Assembly: GCA_031281025.1 (NCBI GenBank)
Contig: JAITFY010000051.1
Coordinates: 1-36,334, forward strand
Reading direction: 5' to 3'
From: Treponema sp.
GTDB lineage: Bacteria > Spirochaetota > Spirochaetia > Treponematales > Breznakiellaceae
DNA: 36,334 nt
The position numbers were made by a program, and so were the translations under genes. Of this stretch, positions 25,040 through 36,049 are shown one piece after another; positions within the stretch are counted from its first letter, which is position 1; every line of letters starts with the position of its first letter. Below the pieces are notes generated by a model, which was not told where the DNA came from, did not search any database, and worked only from the letters and a program-made list of their open reading frames with translations.

Positions 25040-27565
25040 TCAATCATCCTCAAAAGGAAGTTGTTCCTGTGTTTCGGAATTGAGTTCGACAGAACTCAGA
25101 TCCGGGTCTTCTTTGACGATTCTGTCCAAACCTATCACAAAGTCCGGCTTGTCAATGCTGAGTATACGTACGCCCTGAGCAGAACGCCCCATAACGCGGA
25201 TACCTTGCACTTTAAGTTTAATCGATTTTCCCTGACTTGTGATGCACATGATGTCTTCGTTTTCCAGTACACTGACACAGCCGACAATTTCACCGGTTTT
25301 TTCGGAAACTGTATAAATCTTCTGGCCGCCGGTGCCTCGCCGGTGCGGTGTAAAGTCGCTGAACTCAACCCGCTTGCCAAAACCGTACTCCGAGATAAGC
25401 AGCATCTTTTCTACATGGTCAACTTTGAGCATTCCAGTTAATTCATCGCTTTTGGAAAGCTTCATGCCGGCGATTCCCCGTGTGGAACGCCCCATTGCGC
25501 GGACCTGATCTTCGTGGGTACGCAATGCCTGCCCCCTGCGGGAAATGAGGACAACTTCATCGGTGCCCTTTGTCAAAAGCGCACTGACAAGTTTGTCGCC
25601 TTCGTCTAGCTTAATCGCGACAATGCCGCGGGTTTTTGCGTTGACGAACTCGCTTGTTCTTACTTTTTTGACCACTGCACGGGCAGTTCCCATGAACAGG
25701 TATTCGCTGTCAGAGAAATCTTTTAGCGAGACAATCGCTGTGATGTCCTCGTTGGGGGAAACTGTCAATAGGCTCTTAATGTGCGATCCCTTGCTGGTGC
25801 GGCTGCCTTCCGGCAATTCGTGAACCTTCATCCAGTATGCTTTGCCAGCGCTTGTGATAAACATGATGTATTCGTGCGTAGAAGCGACAAATATCTGCTC
25901 GACAAAATCGTCTTCGGCAAGTTTTGCGCTCTGCATACCCTTGCCGCCGCGACCTTGATTTTTGTACGCAGAAACAGGAACACGCTTTACATAACCTAAA
26001 TTCGATATGAGGATCATCATTTCTTCTTTTTTGATTAAATCTTCTATGTTGATGTTTTCCACTTCGCCGGCTACGATTTCGGTGCGGCGTTTATCTCCGA
26101 ATTTTTCGGCAACTTCTCTGGTTTCGTCTTTGATGACACCACGCAATTTCTTTTCGTCGGCAAGCAGCGATTTGTAGTACGCTATGCGGGTTTTAAGTTC
26201 TTCCAGTTCCTGTTGGATTTTTTCGACTTCAAGGCTGGTCAGGCGGCCAAGACGCATTTCGACAATTGCCTCGGACTGCGCTTCGGAGAGAACAAAACGT
26301 TCCTGCAAATTGAGGCGCGCTGTTGCCACGTCACGGCTTGCCTTGATAACAGCGATAACCTCATCGATGTTTGCAAGAGCGATGAGCAGCCCTTCCAGAA
26401 TGTGGGCACGTTCTTCGGCCTTTCGCAAATCGTAGCGGGTACGGCGTGTAACCACCTCAACGCGGTGTTCGACAAAGTAATGCACCAATTCTCTCAATGT
26501 GAGCGCGTGCGGCTTACCCCCAACCAATGCCAAATTGATGATACCAAAGGTTGTTTGAAGCTGCGTATTCGAAAAAAGCTGATTTAAAATGACTTTGACG
26601 ATTGCACCTTTTTTCAACTCGATCACGATGCGGATACCGTCACGATCTGATTCATCATTTGCATGGGCGATACCGTCAATCACTTTGTCTCGCATTAATT
26701 GGCCGATTTTTTCAAGCAATAGAGCTTTGTTCACGTTGTAAGGAATCTCGGTGAAGATGATTTTATCTTTACCCTGTTTGGTTGTTTCGATATTAAACTT
26801 GCCCCGAATGAGGAGTTTGCCTCGCCCTGTTTTATACGCTTCTTTGATGCCTTTGCGGCCAAAAATTACGCCGCCGGTTGGGAAGTCAGGTCCCTGTACA
26901 AAACGCATAAGGTCTTCGTTTTTTGCATCAGGATTATCAATCAAGGCGCAGATTGCATCACAGACTTCGCCCAGGTTATGAGGCGCCATGTTTGTCGCCA
27001 TTCCAACGGCAATCCCGCTGGAACCGTTAACCAGCAGGTTTGGTATGGCTGATGGCAGTACCGTTGGCTCTGTGAAGGATTCATCGTAATTGGGAGCAAA
27101 ATTTACGGTCTCTTTTTGAAGATCCGTAAGCATTTCATCGCCAATTTTAGAGATTTTTGCCTCTGTATAACGCATGGCTGCCGGCGGATCGTCGTCTACA
27201 GAGCCAAAATTCCCCTGTCCCTTTACAAGCGGGTAGCGCAGGGAGAAATCCTGAGCCATACGCACAAGGGCATCGTACAGCGATTGGTCGCCATGCGGAT
27301 GGTATTTACCCATCGCTTCACCAACGATTAGGGCACTCTTTTTTGTAGCTCCGCCCGGCCCAAGACCAAGCGAGTCCATAGCGTAGAGCAGCCTTCGGTG
27401 TACGGGTTTAAGACCGTCCCGCACATCAGGCAGGGCACGGCTCACGATAACCGACATGGCATAATTGAGGTAGTCAGTTTTAACTTCTTCTTCTATTGCA
27501 ATGGGGATTACTTTGCCCAGCGGCAATTCTTCAGGTAATCCTCCGGTTGTATTGGTTTTTGCCAT
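25040..27565 (-). CDS. gyrA: DNA gyrase subunit A
   Basis: DYLNYAMSVIVSRALPDVRDGLKPVHRRLLYAM, AMRYTEAKIS (catalytic Tyr), GyrA-box-like NQGRGGKGM. Confidence 0.95.
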   Translation of the reverse strand: MAKTNTTGGLPEELPLGKVIPIAIEEEVKTDYLNYAMSVIVSRALPDVRDGLKPVHRRLLYAMDSLGLGPGGATKKSALIVGEAMGKYHPHGDQSLYDALVRMAQDFSLRYPLVKGQGNFGSVDDDPPAAMRYTEAKISKIGDEMLTDLQKETVNFAPNYDESFTEPTVLPSAIPNLLVNGSSGIAVGMATNMAPHNLGEVCDAICALIDNPDAKNEDLMRFVQGPDFPTGGVIFGRKGIKEAYKTGRGKLLIRGKFNIETTKQGKDKIIFTEIPYNVNKALLLEKIGQLMRDKVIDGIAHANDESDRDGIRIVIELKKGAIVKVILNQLFSNTQLQTTFGIINLALVGGKPHALTLRELVHYFVEHRVEVVTRRTRYDLRKAEERAHILEGLLIALANIDEVIAVIKASRDVATARLNLQERFVLSEAQSEAIVEMRLGRLTSLEVEKIQQELEELKTRIAYYKSLLADEKKLRGVIKDETREVAEKFGDKRRTEIVAGEVENINIEDLIKKEEMMILISNLGYVKRVPVSAYKNQGRGGKGMQSAKLAEDDFVEQIFVASTHEYIMFITSAGKAYWMKVHELPEGSRTSKGSHIKSLLTVSPNEDITAIVSLKDFSDSEYLFMGTARAVVKKVRTSEFVNAKTRGIVAIKLDEGDKLVSALLTKGTDEVVLISRRGQALRTHEDQVRAMGRSTRGIAGMKLSKSDELTGMLKVDHVEKMLLISEYGFGKRVEFSDFTPHRRGTGGQKIYTVSEKTGEIVGCVSVLENEDIMCITSQGKSIKLKVQGIRVMGRSAQGVRILSIDKPDFVIGLDRIVKEDPDLSSVELNSETQEQLPFEDD

Positions 27566-27616
27566 AGTTCAGTGTAGCATTTTTGGAGAGTTTAGTCACG
27601 GTATCTGGCACCCAAT

Positions 27617-28144
27617 TTAGTACGTATAAGACTCAAATTCTCCAGTACCTACTCCATCATTAAACGTTAATTCTATCCACCCATAATCCACTAACCATGA
27701 AGGTTTAGAATTAAAGCCATAAAGATAATCGAACATATCACCAATATCATCTCCTACAAAGGAGGCTTTGTTTAAAATGGCTATATCAAAATAGGCTTCG
27801 CCGCTTTCATTAAAACTTTCTTTTGAATCTGGTTCTCCATTTTCAAATGCAACTTTCCAAACATCAAGGGTTGTACTTGAACCAGAAATCCGGGTACCAG
27901 TACCATTATATGTACCGGCGTCAAAACCGGCACCAGCAAAAAGACTATCACCTTGCTCAAAGTTTCCAAGTGCAATAATAAAGTTACCATCATGGTCAGT
28001 AAGGTTAGTAATGGTTAACTTTCCGGTTTTTTCTTCACCACCGCAGGCTGTTATAGAAAATCCGATTATCACGGACAAAACGATTATCCCCATTATCCTT
28101 TGAAAAGCTTTAAATTTGTTTTTCATTAAAAAACTCCTTAACAT
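27617..28144 (-). CDS. Lipoprotein, unknown function
   Basis: Lipobox FSITACG; promoter TTGACA-17-TATCTT upstream. Confidence 0.7.
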   Translation of the reverse strand: MLRSFLMKNKFKAFQRIMGIIVLSVIIGFSITACGGEEKTGKLTITNLTDHDGNFIIALGNFEQGDSLFAGAGFDAGTYNGTGTRISGSSTTLDVWKVAFENGEPDSKESFNESGEAYFDIAILNKASFVGDDIGDMFDYLYGFNSKPSWLVDYGWIELTFNDGVGTGEFESYTY

Positions 28145-28250
28145 AAGATACCTAATAAAATAACAAATGTCAAGATAAAATATATTATTGTGTTATTTTT
28201 TCATTGACAATAAAAAAAATACACCTAAAATTGATCTATAGGGGTAAATC

Positions 28251-30497
28251 ATGACTATTAGAAAAACATCGTTGTTAATAAACACATTCACAATCGGTTT
28301 GATAATAATGACGGCTCTTTCACTTTTGTACCTATCACAGAAGATTGATGAATACGACAAGGTAGCAACCAATCGTTTTTATGCCAATATTCTGGCTGAT
28401 GAGTTTCGCAGAAGTTCAGACGAGTTAACACGGCAGGTTCAGCTGTATGCCGTTACTGGGGATGATTCAGCAGAAGATGCATATCTATTAATGGTTGATA
28501 TACTGGAAGGAGCTGCGCCAAGACCTGCAAATGCCCTCATCCGTCCTGGTGAAACTATTGCTTTCCTGGATTTACTATGGGAATATGGCATCACAGAGGA
28601 CGAATTCACTCATGTTGACAAAGCAAATGATATTTCCGAAGAGCTTATTATCCTGGAAACTGAATCAATGTATGCAGTCCAGGGTATTTTCCAGGATGCC
28701 TATGGCGAATTCACGGTTCATGGCGAACCAGACATGGAAATGGCCAGAGCTCTTGTGTTCGGTGATGCGTATTGGAATGAAGTTTCCAAAATCATGGCGG
28801 AAATGGACATATTCCAGGCCAAAGTTAATACAAGAACAACCCTGGAGGTTCAACATGCAATGACCGGAGAGAATATTGCCAAGTTGATCTCTTTCCTGTC
28901 CCTTGCAATGGTTCTCCTTATTGGGTTTTTCAATTTCTTTTACAACCATTTATTTGTTGTTAGTCCATTACATATCATTGCCGAAGCGTTAAAAAAAGTA
29001 ATTGTAAGCGGAAAAACTGATTTAAACGCGCGTATAAATATCAGCAACAAGAATGAAATAGGCGGAGTGGCCGGATTTTTTAACAATACTTTTGAAAATA
29101 TCAGAAACCTTGTAGGGGTAATTAAATACAAGGTGAACGCTCTTACAAATACAAGCTTTGAGCTTACCAGTAACATGAAAAAAACTTCCATAGCAGTAGA
29201 AGAAATTACAGAGAAATTTCAAGAAATGAAGAAACATGAAAACAAACAAGAAGTGGAAGCTGCCGCTGCAAATAAAGCTGTGGAAACAATCAACACCAGC
29301 ATCGTTAAGCTAAACAAGCTCGTGGAAGAACAAGCCGATAGTGTAAATACATCATCCTCCGCCATCGAAGAAATGACTGCCAATATCCAGTCAGTAACAA
29401 GAACATTGGTTGAAAACAGCAAAAATGTCAGCGAGCTTGCAGACGCTTCGGAAAACGGCAAAACAGGGCTTCAGATTGTCGCACAGGCGATACAGGAAAT
29501 CTCACGCGACTCCGAAGGTCTGTTGGAAATCAATGCTGTAATGAACAATATAGCAAGCCAGACCAACCTGCTTTCAATGAACGCTGCTATCGAAGCGGCT
29601 CATGCCGGAGAGGCCGGAAAGGGCTTTGCCGTAGTTGCCGATGAAATCCGAAAACTGGCGGAATCATCCGGGCAGCAATCTAAAACCACAGCTTCCATGC
29701 TCAAAAAAATTAAAAGTTCGATAGACAGTATCACTAAATCTTCCAACGAGGTTATTTCCCGTTTTGACGCTATAGACTCTAGTGTAAAAACAGTTTCCGA
29801 ACATGAGCAGAATATCCGCAACGCAATGGAAGAACAGGAAGCGGGCGGAAAACAGATACTTGAATCTGTAAGCCGTCTTAAAGACATTACTTTGTCGGTT
29901 AAAAACGGAGCCGAAGATATGTCAGGCTCTGGCGAAGAATTAATTAAAAAAACCCACGAATTTATTAGTATCAGCAATCAGGTTGTCCAGGGTATGAATG
30001 AAATATTAAGCGGCGCCATGAACCAGATAAAGCTTGCAGTGAAACACGTAGATGAAATGAGCAGCGAAAACGACCGGAATTTTTCTGATCTAAAACAGGA
30101 AAGCGAAAAATTCAATGTATCTACCGGCGAAGAAAAGAAAATTGTCCTTGTAATTGACGATGATGATATCCATCTTATGGCAACAAAAACAATTTTGGAA
30201 ACTGAATATGAATTTATCGCTGCCAGATCCGGACAGGAAGCCATTTCTCTCTTCTACAAGGGTCTGGTTCCCAATCTAGTTCTGCTTGATTTAGTCATGC
30301 CCGAAATGGACGGATGGGAAGCTTATGAACGGATAAAAGCCATTGGTAATCTGCATCATGTTTCTGTCGCATTCTTTTCATCTTCTGATGATCCGCAAAG
30401 CATTGATCGTGCAAAGAAAATGGGAGCTGTTGATTTTATTAACAAGCCGGTTAAAAAAGGCGAGCTGCTGGAGAGAGTAAAAAAAATTGTTAACTAA
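28251..30497 (+). CDS. Methyl-accepting chemotaxis protein fused to C-terminal response-regulator receiver domain
   Basis: Two TM helices, HAMP, hairpin tip [40 protein letters not shown]; then [45 protein letters not shown]. Confidence 0.95.
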   Translation: MTIRKTSLLINTFTIGLIIMTALSLLYLSQKIDEYDKVATNRFYANILADEFRRSSDELTRQVQLYAVTGDDSAEDAYLLMVDILEGAAPRPANALIRPGETIAFLDLLWEYGITEDEFTHVDKANDISEELIILETESMYAVQGIFQDAYGEFTVHGEPDMEMARALVFGDAYWNEVSKIMAEMDIFQAKVNTRTTLEVQHAMTGENIAKLISFLSLAMVLLIGFFNFFYNHLFVVSPLHIIAEALKKVIVSGKTDLNARINISNKNEIGGVAGFFNNTFENIRNLVGVIKYKVNALTNTSFELTSNMKKTSIAVEEITEKFQEMKKHENKQEVEAAAANKAVETINTSIVKLNKLVEEQADSVNTSSSAIEEMTANIQSVTRTLVENSKNVSELADASENGKTGLQIVAQAIQEISRDSEGLLEINAVMNNIASQTNLLSMNAAIEAAHAGEAGKGFAVVADEIRKLAESSGQQSKTTASMLKKIKSSIDSITKSSNEVISRFDAIDSSVKTVSEHEQNIRNAMEEQEAGGKQILESVSRLKDITLSVKNGAEDMSGSGEELIKKTHEFISISNQVVQGMNEILSGAMNQIKLAVKHVDEMSSENDRNFSDLKQESEKFNVSTGEEKKIVLVIDDDDIHLMATKTILETEYEFIAARSGQEAISLFYKGLVPNLVLLDLVMPEMDGWEAYERIKAIGNLHHVSVAFFSSSDDPQSIDRAKKMGAVDFINKPVKKGELLERVKKIVN

Positions 30498-31972
30498 CCG
30501 GAGTTGTTCATTTGCTCTTCCTGTAATACTTTAAGTGATCTTGCATTTTGCATCAGATATTGATAATTGCCGCTGCGCAGAATATTAATCGCTTCCTGCA
30601 ACTGAACATCGTATTCCAGGTCATAAACAGGAGCTATCGTTGTCCGGTTTAATTCATTTCTGATAAGCCTTCTTAATAAGGGCAGTTCAAGACGAAACTC
30701 AGCAGCAAGAGTTTGTGCAAATGTTTCTACCTGGGCGGCAGTTGCCTGCGGATTCTGTTCAGCAAATAACGGGATACTGTTTGCGTTAATCAGCTCGTTC
30801 ATTCTTTCTGCATCTTCTTCGGTAAATTCGGGAAAGCGAACTTCCAGATCAGGCGGGATACCTACTTTGTCTATGTTAACATCACTTGGTGTAAAATAAC
30901 GTGCTGTAGTAATTTTAAAACCAATGTTATTCATGGGAAAAACCTGCTGAACAGAACCTTTGCCAAAAGTGTTTTCTCCAACCAGATATGCACGGCCCCG
31001 GTCTTTTAGAGCGCCTGCAACAATCTCGGAAGCAGAGGCGGAACCTTTGTTAATCAACACAATAACAGGAATATTAGGAGGAACAAAAGTTGATCGCATT
31101 GCATTGTATTCACGATTTTCAGATGAAATTCTGGATCTGGTACGTACAATGAGTCCGCCATCAAGAAAAAGATTGGCAACACTGATAGCGGCATCCAAAC
31201 GTCCGCCGGAATTATTTCGCAAATCCACTATCAAGTTTTTGTAGCCGTTTGCTTCAAACTCGTTGATGGCATTTCTTGTTCTGTCTGCTGTCATTGGAGT
31301 AAAAGTAATCAGTCTTAAATACCCTGTTTCGCCAATCATTGCATGTCTTACGGTTGGAACTTCGATAATTGCCCTTGTTATTGTCAGCGGAAATTCCATC
31401 CTGTCTCCCCGCCTGATAATAAGCCTTACGCTTTCTCCTGGGGTTCCCCTTAACATGCTTAAAACTTCGTCCATCGTAAGAGTGTCAGTTAAAACGCCGT
31501 CTATCTCTTTAATAAAATCACCCGGATTGATGCCGGCCCGCCAACCTGGTGTGCCTTCGATGGGAGAAACAACTTCCACATACCGGGGTTTTCCATCGGG
31601 TCTTGGCCCAACGGATTGAGTTATATTCAAACCTACTCCGCCAAAGCTTCCCACAGTTGTATCGCCCATGTCATTCATGTCGGATTCTGATAAAAATGAA
31701 GAATATGGGTCATCCAATGCGTTAAACATCCCGTTCATGGCGCCTTCAAAAAGCACATTCGGGTCAATTTCTTCTACATAATTACGAAGAATAAAGTCAA
31801 AAACTGTTTGTAATGTATTAACATAATTCCGTGTCTGAGATTGCGTATTTCCCTGAGATTGCCCTTGAGCCGACACTCCCGGAGTCAGTACTAATGTAAA
31901 AAACACGCAAAAAATAACCGTTGCTGCAACCCAAACCCAGGTAAAAGTTGATTTCTTTTGTTTAATATTCAT
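30494..31972 (-). CDS. S41 family C-terminal processing peptidase
   Basis: PDZ region [70 protein letters not shown] catalytic Ser/Lys region. Confidence 0.95.
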   Translation of the reverse strand: MNIKQKKSTFTWVWVAATVIFCVFFTLVLTPGVSAQGQSQGNTQSQTRNYVNTLQTVFDFILRNYVEEIDPNVLFEGAMNGMFNALDDPYSSFLSESDMNDMGDTTVGSFGGVGLNITQSVGPRPDGKPRYVEVVSPIEGTPGWRAGINPGDFIKEIDGVLTDTLTMDEVLSMLRGTPGESVRLIIRRGDRMEFPLTITRAIIEVPTVRHAMIGETGYLRLITFTPMTADRTRNAINEFEANGYKNLIVDLRNNSGGRLDAAISVANLFLDGGLIVRTRSRISSENREYNAMRSTFVPPNIPVIVLINKGSASASEIVAGALKDRGRAYLVGENTFGKGSVQQVFPMNNIGFKITTARYFTPSDVNIDKVGIPPDLEVRFPEFTEEDAERMNELINANSIPLFAEQNPQATAAQVETFAQTLAAEFRLELPLLRRLIRNELNRTTIAPVYDLEYDVQLQEAINILRSGNYQYLMQNARSLKVLQEEQMNNSG

Positions 31973-32042
31973 GATATCCTCGCTGTTTCATGATATAATG
32001 TTATTATAATTATGATACAAAACTAATAAAAAGGATAGTAAC

Positions 32043-34490
32043 ATGGCAAAAAAGCAAAAGAAAAAAATTGGGAAAAAACCTGCAGCGCTGATTATCACTG
32101 GTTTGGTATTTCTGGTCATCATGGGATTGCACACAATAGGTGCATTTAATTTCCTGGAGTATAAATCCTATGATTGGCGGGTTAGGTTTTGGGCTGAGCG
32201 TTCTCACACTCGCGGTTCTGATGATATTATAGTAATCCTTCTGGATGACGCCAGCATTGCCTGGGCTCAGGAAGAGAGAGGATGGGGTTGGCCCTGGCCA
32301 AGAGAAGCTTATGCGGATATTGTTAATTACATGAATTTTAGCAATGCAAAGTCTTTAGTATTTGACGTTATTTTTTCCGAACCGTCAATTTATCGCAATG
32401 CAAAACAAGACGAAATTATCGACACGGTTATCAATCTTCTGGAGGAAGCCGATCTTGAAACCACCAGACAAGCCAGACCCGATAACCAGAGACAAACCCG
32501 GTCTGAGGGAGGCGATGGACAATCAAGAATGCCGCCGCTCAGGGAAGCCATTGCGTTAATTCGCAGTTTAAGAGACAGGGTAGATGATGCAAGGTTTAGG
32601 GATGCTTCCAGTGAATTTGGCCGTGTTGTACAGGCAGTAATGTTTAGCAGCCAAACAGGAAGGGAATTTCAATGGCCTTCTGATTTGAATGTGCCATTGT
32701 TACAAACAGCAAATTTTGGCTCAAAATTGGAACAATTCAGTGTTGGTGAAACTGAAAGAGCGCTGTTACCTATCGATTATTTAAGGAATACTGCCAGAGT
32801 ATTGGGAAGTGTAACAGGCATACCGGATTCTGACGGAATTATCAGGCGGCTAAAACCATTTACACTATTTGACGGAAATGCGATACCGGGTCTCTCTGGA
32901 GCTTCCTTGATTGTTGCAGGACGAGACCTGCAAATGTATTATAACGACAGAAACAGTACCATTGAATGGGATTATATAAATATTCCTGTTGACAAGAATG
33001 GTAATGCCATACTGCGTTACCGGGGTACATTAGACGATAATTACATTATTAAAAATGCAATGTCTGTTTTACAGAGTATAGAAGCTGTCCGCAACGGAGA
33101 AGAGCCGATACTGTCTCCCGAACTATTTGTAGATGCTTATGTGTTTTTTGGGTTTTATGCAGAAGGGCTTTATGATATTTTTAATACGCCTATTGCAGCT
33201 TTTTATCCCGGCATGGGATGTCACATAACGATGCTTGACAATATGCTTATGAATGATTTTATCCGTCAAAGTACAGGATCATTTAATGTAATTATTCTGC
33301 TTACTGTAATTATTGTTACTGTTATTTTGACTATGTTCGTAAACAGGATTTTACTGTCTGTTGGAGGAATGGTCATTCTTGTTTTTGTCATTATCGTAAG
33401 CTCTTTTATCTTTTATGAATCCGGCGGATTATGGGTACCAATGATTACCTTTATTGCGGGAACAGCTACGGCTTTTATCACTGTTACACTTTACAATTAC
33501 GCAACGGAAGGCAGTCAGAAACGTTTTATAAAGTCTGCATTTTCACAGTATCTGTCACCCAAGGTTATTGAGCAGATCATTCAAGATCCATCCCAATTGA
33601 AACTGGGCGGCGAAAAGAGGGAAATGACTGCTGTTTTTACAGATGTGCGCGCCTTTTCCACGTTTTCCGAAGCGTTAGGAGATCCGGCAAAACTTGTTGA
33701 ATTGCTCAACTTTTATCTGACCAGAATGAGCGATATCATCCTTGATAATCAGGGAACGATTGACAAATATGTAGGCGATGCCATTATAGGATTCTTTGGT
33801 GCGCCTATTTATATGAAAAACCATGCTTCTCTTGCCTGCCATTCCGCTATAAAGATGAAAAAAGCAGAATTGGAAATTAACCGCGAAGCGCTGGAAAGAG
33901 AACTTGTAACTCCCAAAGTAATGGAAGCACTTGCTGCAAAAGGAAAGATCAGGGGTTTAGATGATCCTTGCCCAGTGTACACAAGACTTGGTATAAACAC
34001 CGGGGATATGGTCGTAGGCAACATGGGTACTCCCAACAAAATGGACTATACAATCATGGGGAATGCGGTAAACCTGGCTGCCCGTTTGGAGGGTGTAAAC
34101 GACCAGTACAACACCAGTGGTATCCTGATCAGTGAATACACAAGAGAACACCTAGGGGATGAGTTTGTCCTGCGGCCTCTGAGCAGGGTGCGTGTTGTAG
34201 GTATCAACACTCCGTTACGGCTCTACGAATTACTCGATGTCGCCGCCGAAGCTGCGCCCGAACTAATCGATATGGTAAAAAGCTGGGAAAATGCATTCGG
34301 TTTCTATGAAAAACGTGATTTCCTTGCTGCACAAAACATTTTCCAAACCATCATTAGCAAAAATGTCACCATTTATGGTCACCCTGACATGGTAGCAAAA
34401 AAATACCTTGACAGATGCGCCAAGTATCTTTCTTCACCGCCAGACGAAAAAGCCTGGGACGATGGCGTGGATAATTTAACGTCCAAATGA
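32043..34490 (+). CDS. CHASE2-domain adenylate/guanylate cyclase (class III)
   Basis: CHASE2-like YDWRVRFWAERSHTRGSDDIIVILLDDASI; cyclase REMTAVFTDVRAFSTFSE..GTIDKYVGDAIIGFFGAP..RLGINTGDMVVGNMG. Confidence 0.94.
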   Translation: MAKKQKKKIGKKPAALIITGLVFLVIMGLHTIGAFNFLEYKSYDWRVRFWAERSHTRGSDDIIVILLDDASIAWAQEERGWGWPWPREAYADIVNYMNFSNAKSLVFDVIFSEPSIYRNAKQDEIIDTVINLLEEADLETTRQARPDNQRQTRSEGGDGQSRMPPLREAIALIRSLRDRVDDARFRDASSEFGRVVQAVMFSSQTGREFQWPSDLNVPLLQTANFGSKLEQFSVGETERALLPIDYLRNTARVLGSVTGIPDSDGIIRRLKPFTLFDGNAIPGLSGASLIVAGRDLQMYYNDRNSTIEWDYINIPVDKNGNAILRYRGTLDDNYIIKNAMSVLQSIEAVRNGEEPILSPELFVDAYVFFGFYAEGLYDIFNTPIAAFYPGMGCHITMLDNMLMNDFIRQSTGSFNVIILLTVIIVTVILTMFVNRILLSVGGMVILVFVIIVSSFIFYESGGLWVPMITFIAGTATAFITVTLYNYATEGSQKRFIKSAFSQYLSPKVIEQIIQDPSQLKLGGEKREMTAVFTDVRAFSTFSEALGDPAKLVELLNFYLTRMSDIILDNQGTIDKYVGDAIIGFFGAPIYMKNHASLACHSAIKMKKAELEINREALERELVTPKVMEALAAKGKIRGLDDPCPVYTRLGINTGDMVVGNMGTPNKMDYTIMGNAVNLAARLEGVNDQYNTSGILISEYTREHLGDEFVLRPLSRVRVVGINTPLRLYELLDVAAEAAPELIDMVKSWENAFGFYEKRDFLAAQNIFQTIISKNVTIYGHPDMVAKKYLDRCAKYLSSPPDEKAWDDGVDNLTSK

Positions 34491-34501
34491 TGAGTTAACG
34501 A

Positions 34502-34527
34502 CATCTGGCCACACATGTGGTCAGATG
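34502..34527. terminator. Inverted repeat after cyclase gene (possible terminator)
   Basis: CATCTGGCCACA-CA-TGTGGTCAGATG; no clear U-tract, so weak. Confidence 0.4.
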
Positions 34528-34557
34528 CCATTAATTACCTAAAACAGTTGTAATTTT

Positions 34558-34586
34558 TCGCTTATAGACATATTATATATATAGAG
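34558..34586 (+). promoter_or_regulatory. Predicted promoter of SH3/M48 gene pair
   Basis: TTGTAA (34558-34563), 17 nt, TATTAT (34581-34586). Confidence 0.55.
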
Positions 34587-34595
34587 GTATAAAAA

Positions 34596-35069
34596 ATGAA
34601 GAAATTATTTGTCTTTTTTTGTTTGGTATTATTTGTTGCCGGACTTGCAGCAGGACAGGTTTCCAGAGGCGGCACCTTGTTTGTGTCGATAAGAACCGTT
34701 GAGCTTAAGTCGGGAACCGGGTGGTTTGCCAGTACTCGCGGAAGGTTAAACTACGGAGACCGGGTAACGGTTATACAAGTCAGCGGGAAATTTGTGGAAG
34801 TTAGAAGCGCTACAAATACATCATTGACAGGGTGGACTGCATCAGCCAATTTTTCAACAAGACCGGTTGTGGCAGGAACTACAGGCACTGCAACAGCAAG
34901 TGAAGTCGCTTTGGCCGGAAAGGGCTTTAATCAGGAAGTCGAAGATTCTTTTAGATCCCAGCAGAATCTTAATTATGCAGATGTAGACAGAGTTGAAGCG
35001 ATAACGGTCGATATGAATGCTCTTAGACGTTTCCTGGAAGAGGGACGTTTATCATTAGGAGATAACTAA
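34596..35069 (+). CDS. Secreted bacterial SH3-domain protein
   Basis: Signal peptide; LNYGDRVTVIQVSGKFVEVRSATNTSLTGWTASANF SH3b-like. Confidence 0.75.
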   Translation: MKKLFVFFCLVLFVAGLAAGQVSRGGTLFVSIRTVELKSGTGWFASTRGRLNYGDRVTVIQVSGKFVEVRSATNTSLTGWTASANFSTRPVVAGTTGTATASEVALAGKGFNQEVEDSFRSQQNLNYADVDRVEAITVDMNALRRFLEEGRLSLGDN

Positions 35070-35995
35070 TGAAAAATTCATTAATGAAAAAGAAAATTGG
35101 CTTATTTTTAATAATTGTTTTAATTCTTGCCGGATTGGTTCTTTCATGTCAGGTTGTTATGAAAGCTACTGATTCTTTAGCGCAAGTTGCCGGAGCAACA
35201 GGATTAATCGATCCAAATGTTGCAGCGGCTATCAGCGTATCAGCCAGAGCAATTGGAACCGCCGCAGAAGATATTACTCCCGAACAGGAGTACTTCATAG
35301 GCCGTGCAGTTGCAGCAAATATACTTACTTCCTACCGTTTATGGAATGGAAATCCCGCTTTAACTGCCTATCTAAATCATATTTGTGCAGCAATTACGAT
35401 TAACTCACCAATGCCTGAAATTTTTCACGGTTATCGTGTAGCAATCCTGGACAGTAACGAAATCAACGCATTTGCAACTCCCGGTGGCCATATCTTTCTT
35501 ACTCGCGGACTTATCAGCGCTGCAAGATCAGAAGATGCTCTTGCCGGTGTAATTGCACACGAAGTTGCCCACATTCAATTAATGCATGGCATCAGAGCAA
35601 TAAAGAACACCCGAATTACACAGGCAATCATGGTCACGGGCACTGCAGCGGCAGGGGCGGCGACAGGAATGGACGTAAATGAGTTAACCGAAGTGTTTAA
35701 CGAAACAGTTGGTGAAATCGTTCAAACCCTGGTACAAAACGGATATTCACAAGCCCAGGAATTTGAAGCGGACAATCTTGCAATGACGCTCATGGCTTCT
35801 GCTGGCTACAACCCAACAGGTTTGGTTGAAATGCTCAGAGCATTGGGTACTGTTCAAACTGCAGGCTCAGGTTTTGGCAGAACCCATCCAACCCCAGCCC
35901 AGCGGATAACCAATGCAGAAAGATCTGTGAACAGCTTTACAGTTGCCGACAACAGCACTCTTAGAAGCGCACGCTTCACCACTGCTACACGGTAG
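35069..35995 (+). CDS. M48 family zinc metalloprotease lipoprotein
   Basis: Lipobox LVLSC; NAFATPGGHIFLTRGL; AGVIAHEVAHIQLMHG (HEXXH); EFEADNLA; RTHPTPAQRI. Confidence 0.94.
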   Translation: MKNSLMKKKIGLFLIIVLILAGLVLSCQVVMKATDSLAQVAGATGLIDPNVAAAISVSARAIGTAAEDITPEQEYFIGRAVAANILTSYRLWNGNPALTAYLNHICAAITINSPMPEIFHGYRVAILDSNEINAFATPGGHIFLTRGLISAARSEDALAGVIAHEVAHIQLMHGIRAIKNTRITQAIMVTGTAAAGAATGMDVNELTEVFNETVGEIVQTLVQNGYSQAQEFEADNLAMTLMASAGYNPTGLVEMLRALGTVQTAGSGFGRTHPTPAQRITNAERSVNSFTVADNSTLRSARFTTATR

Positions 35996-36049
35996 GTTTA
36001 ATATAACGGCGGATATACTTCGCCGTTATTTACTTGTTTTTCAATCAGT

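Noticed and set aside
25040-27565. Topoisomerase IV subunit A (ParC) as alternative to GyrA
   Set aside because: QGRGGKGM GyrA-box-like motif and full set of C-terminal pinwheel repeats favour GyrA.
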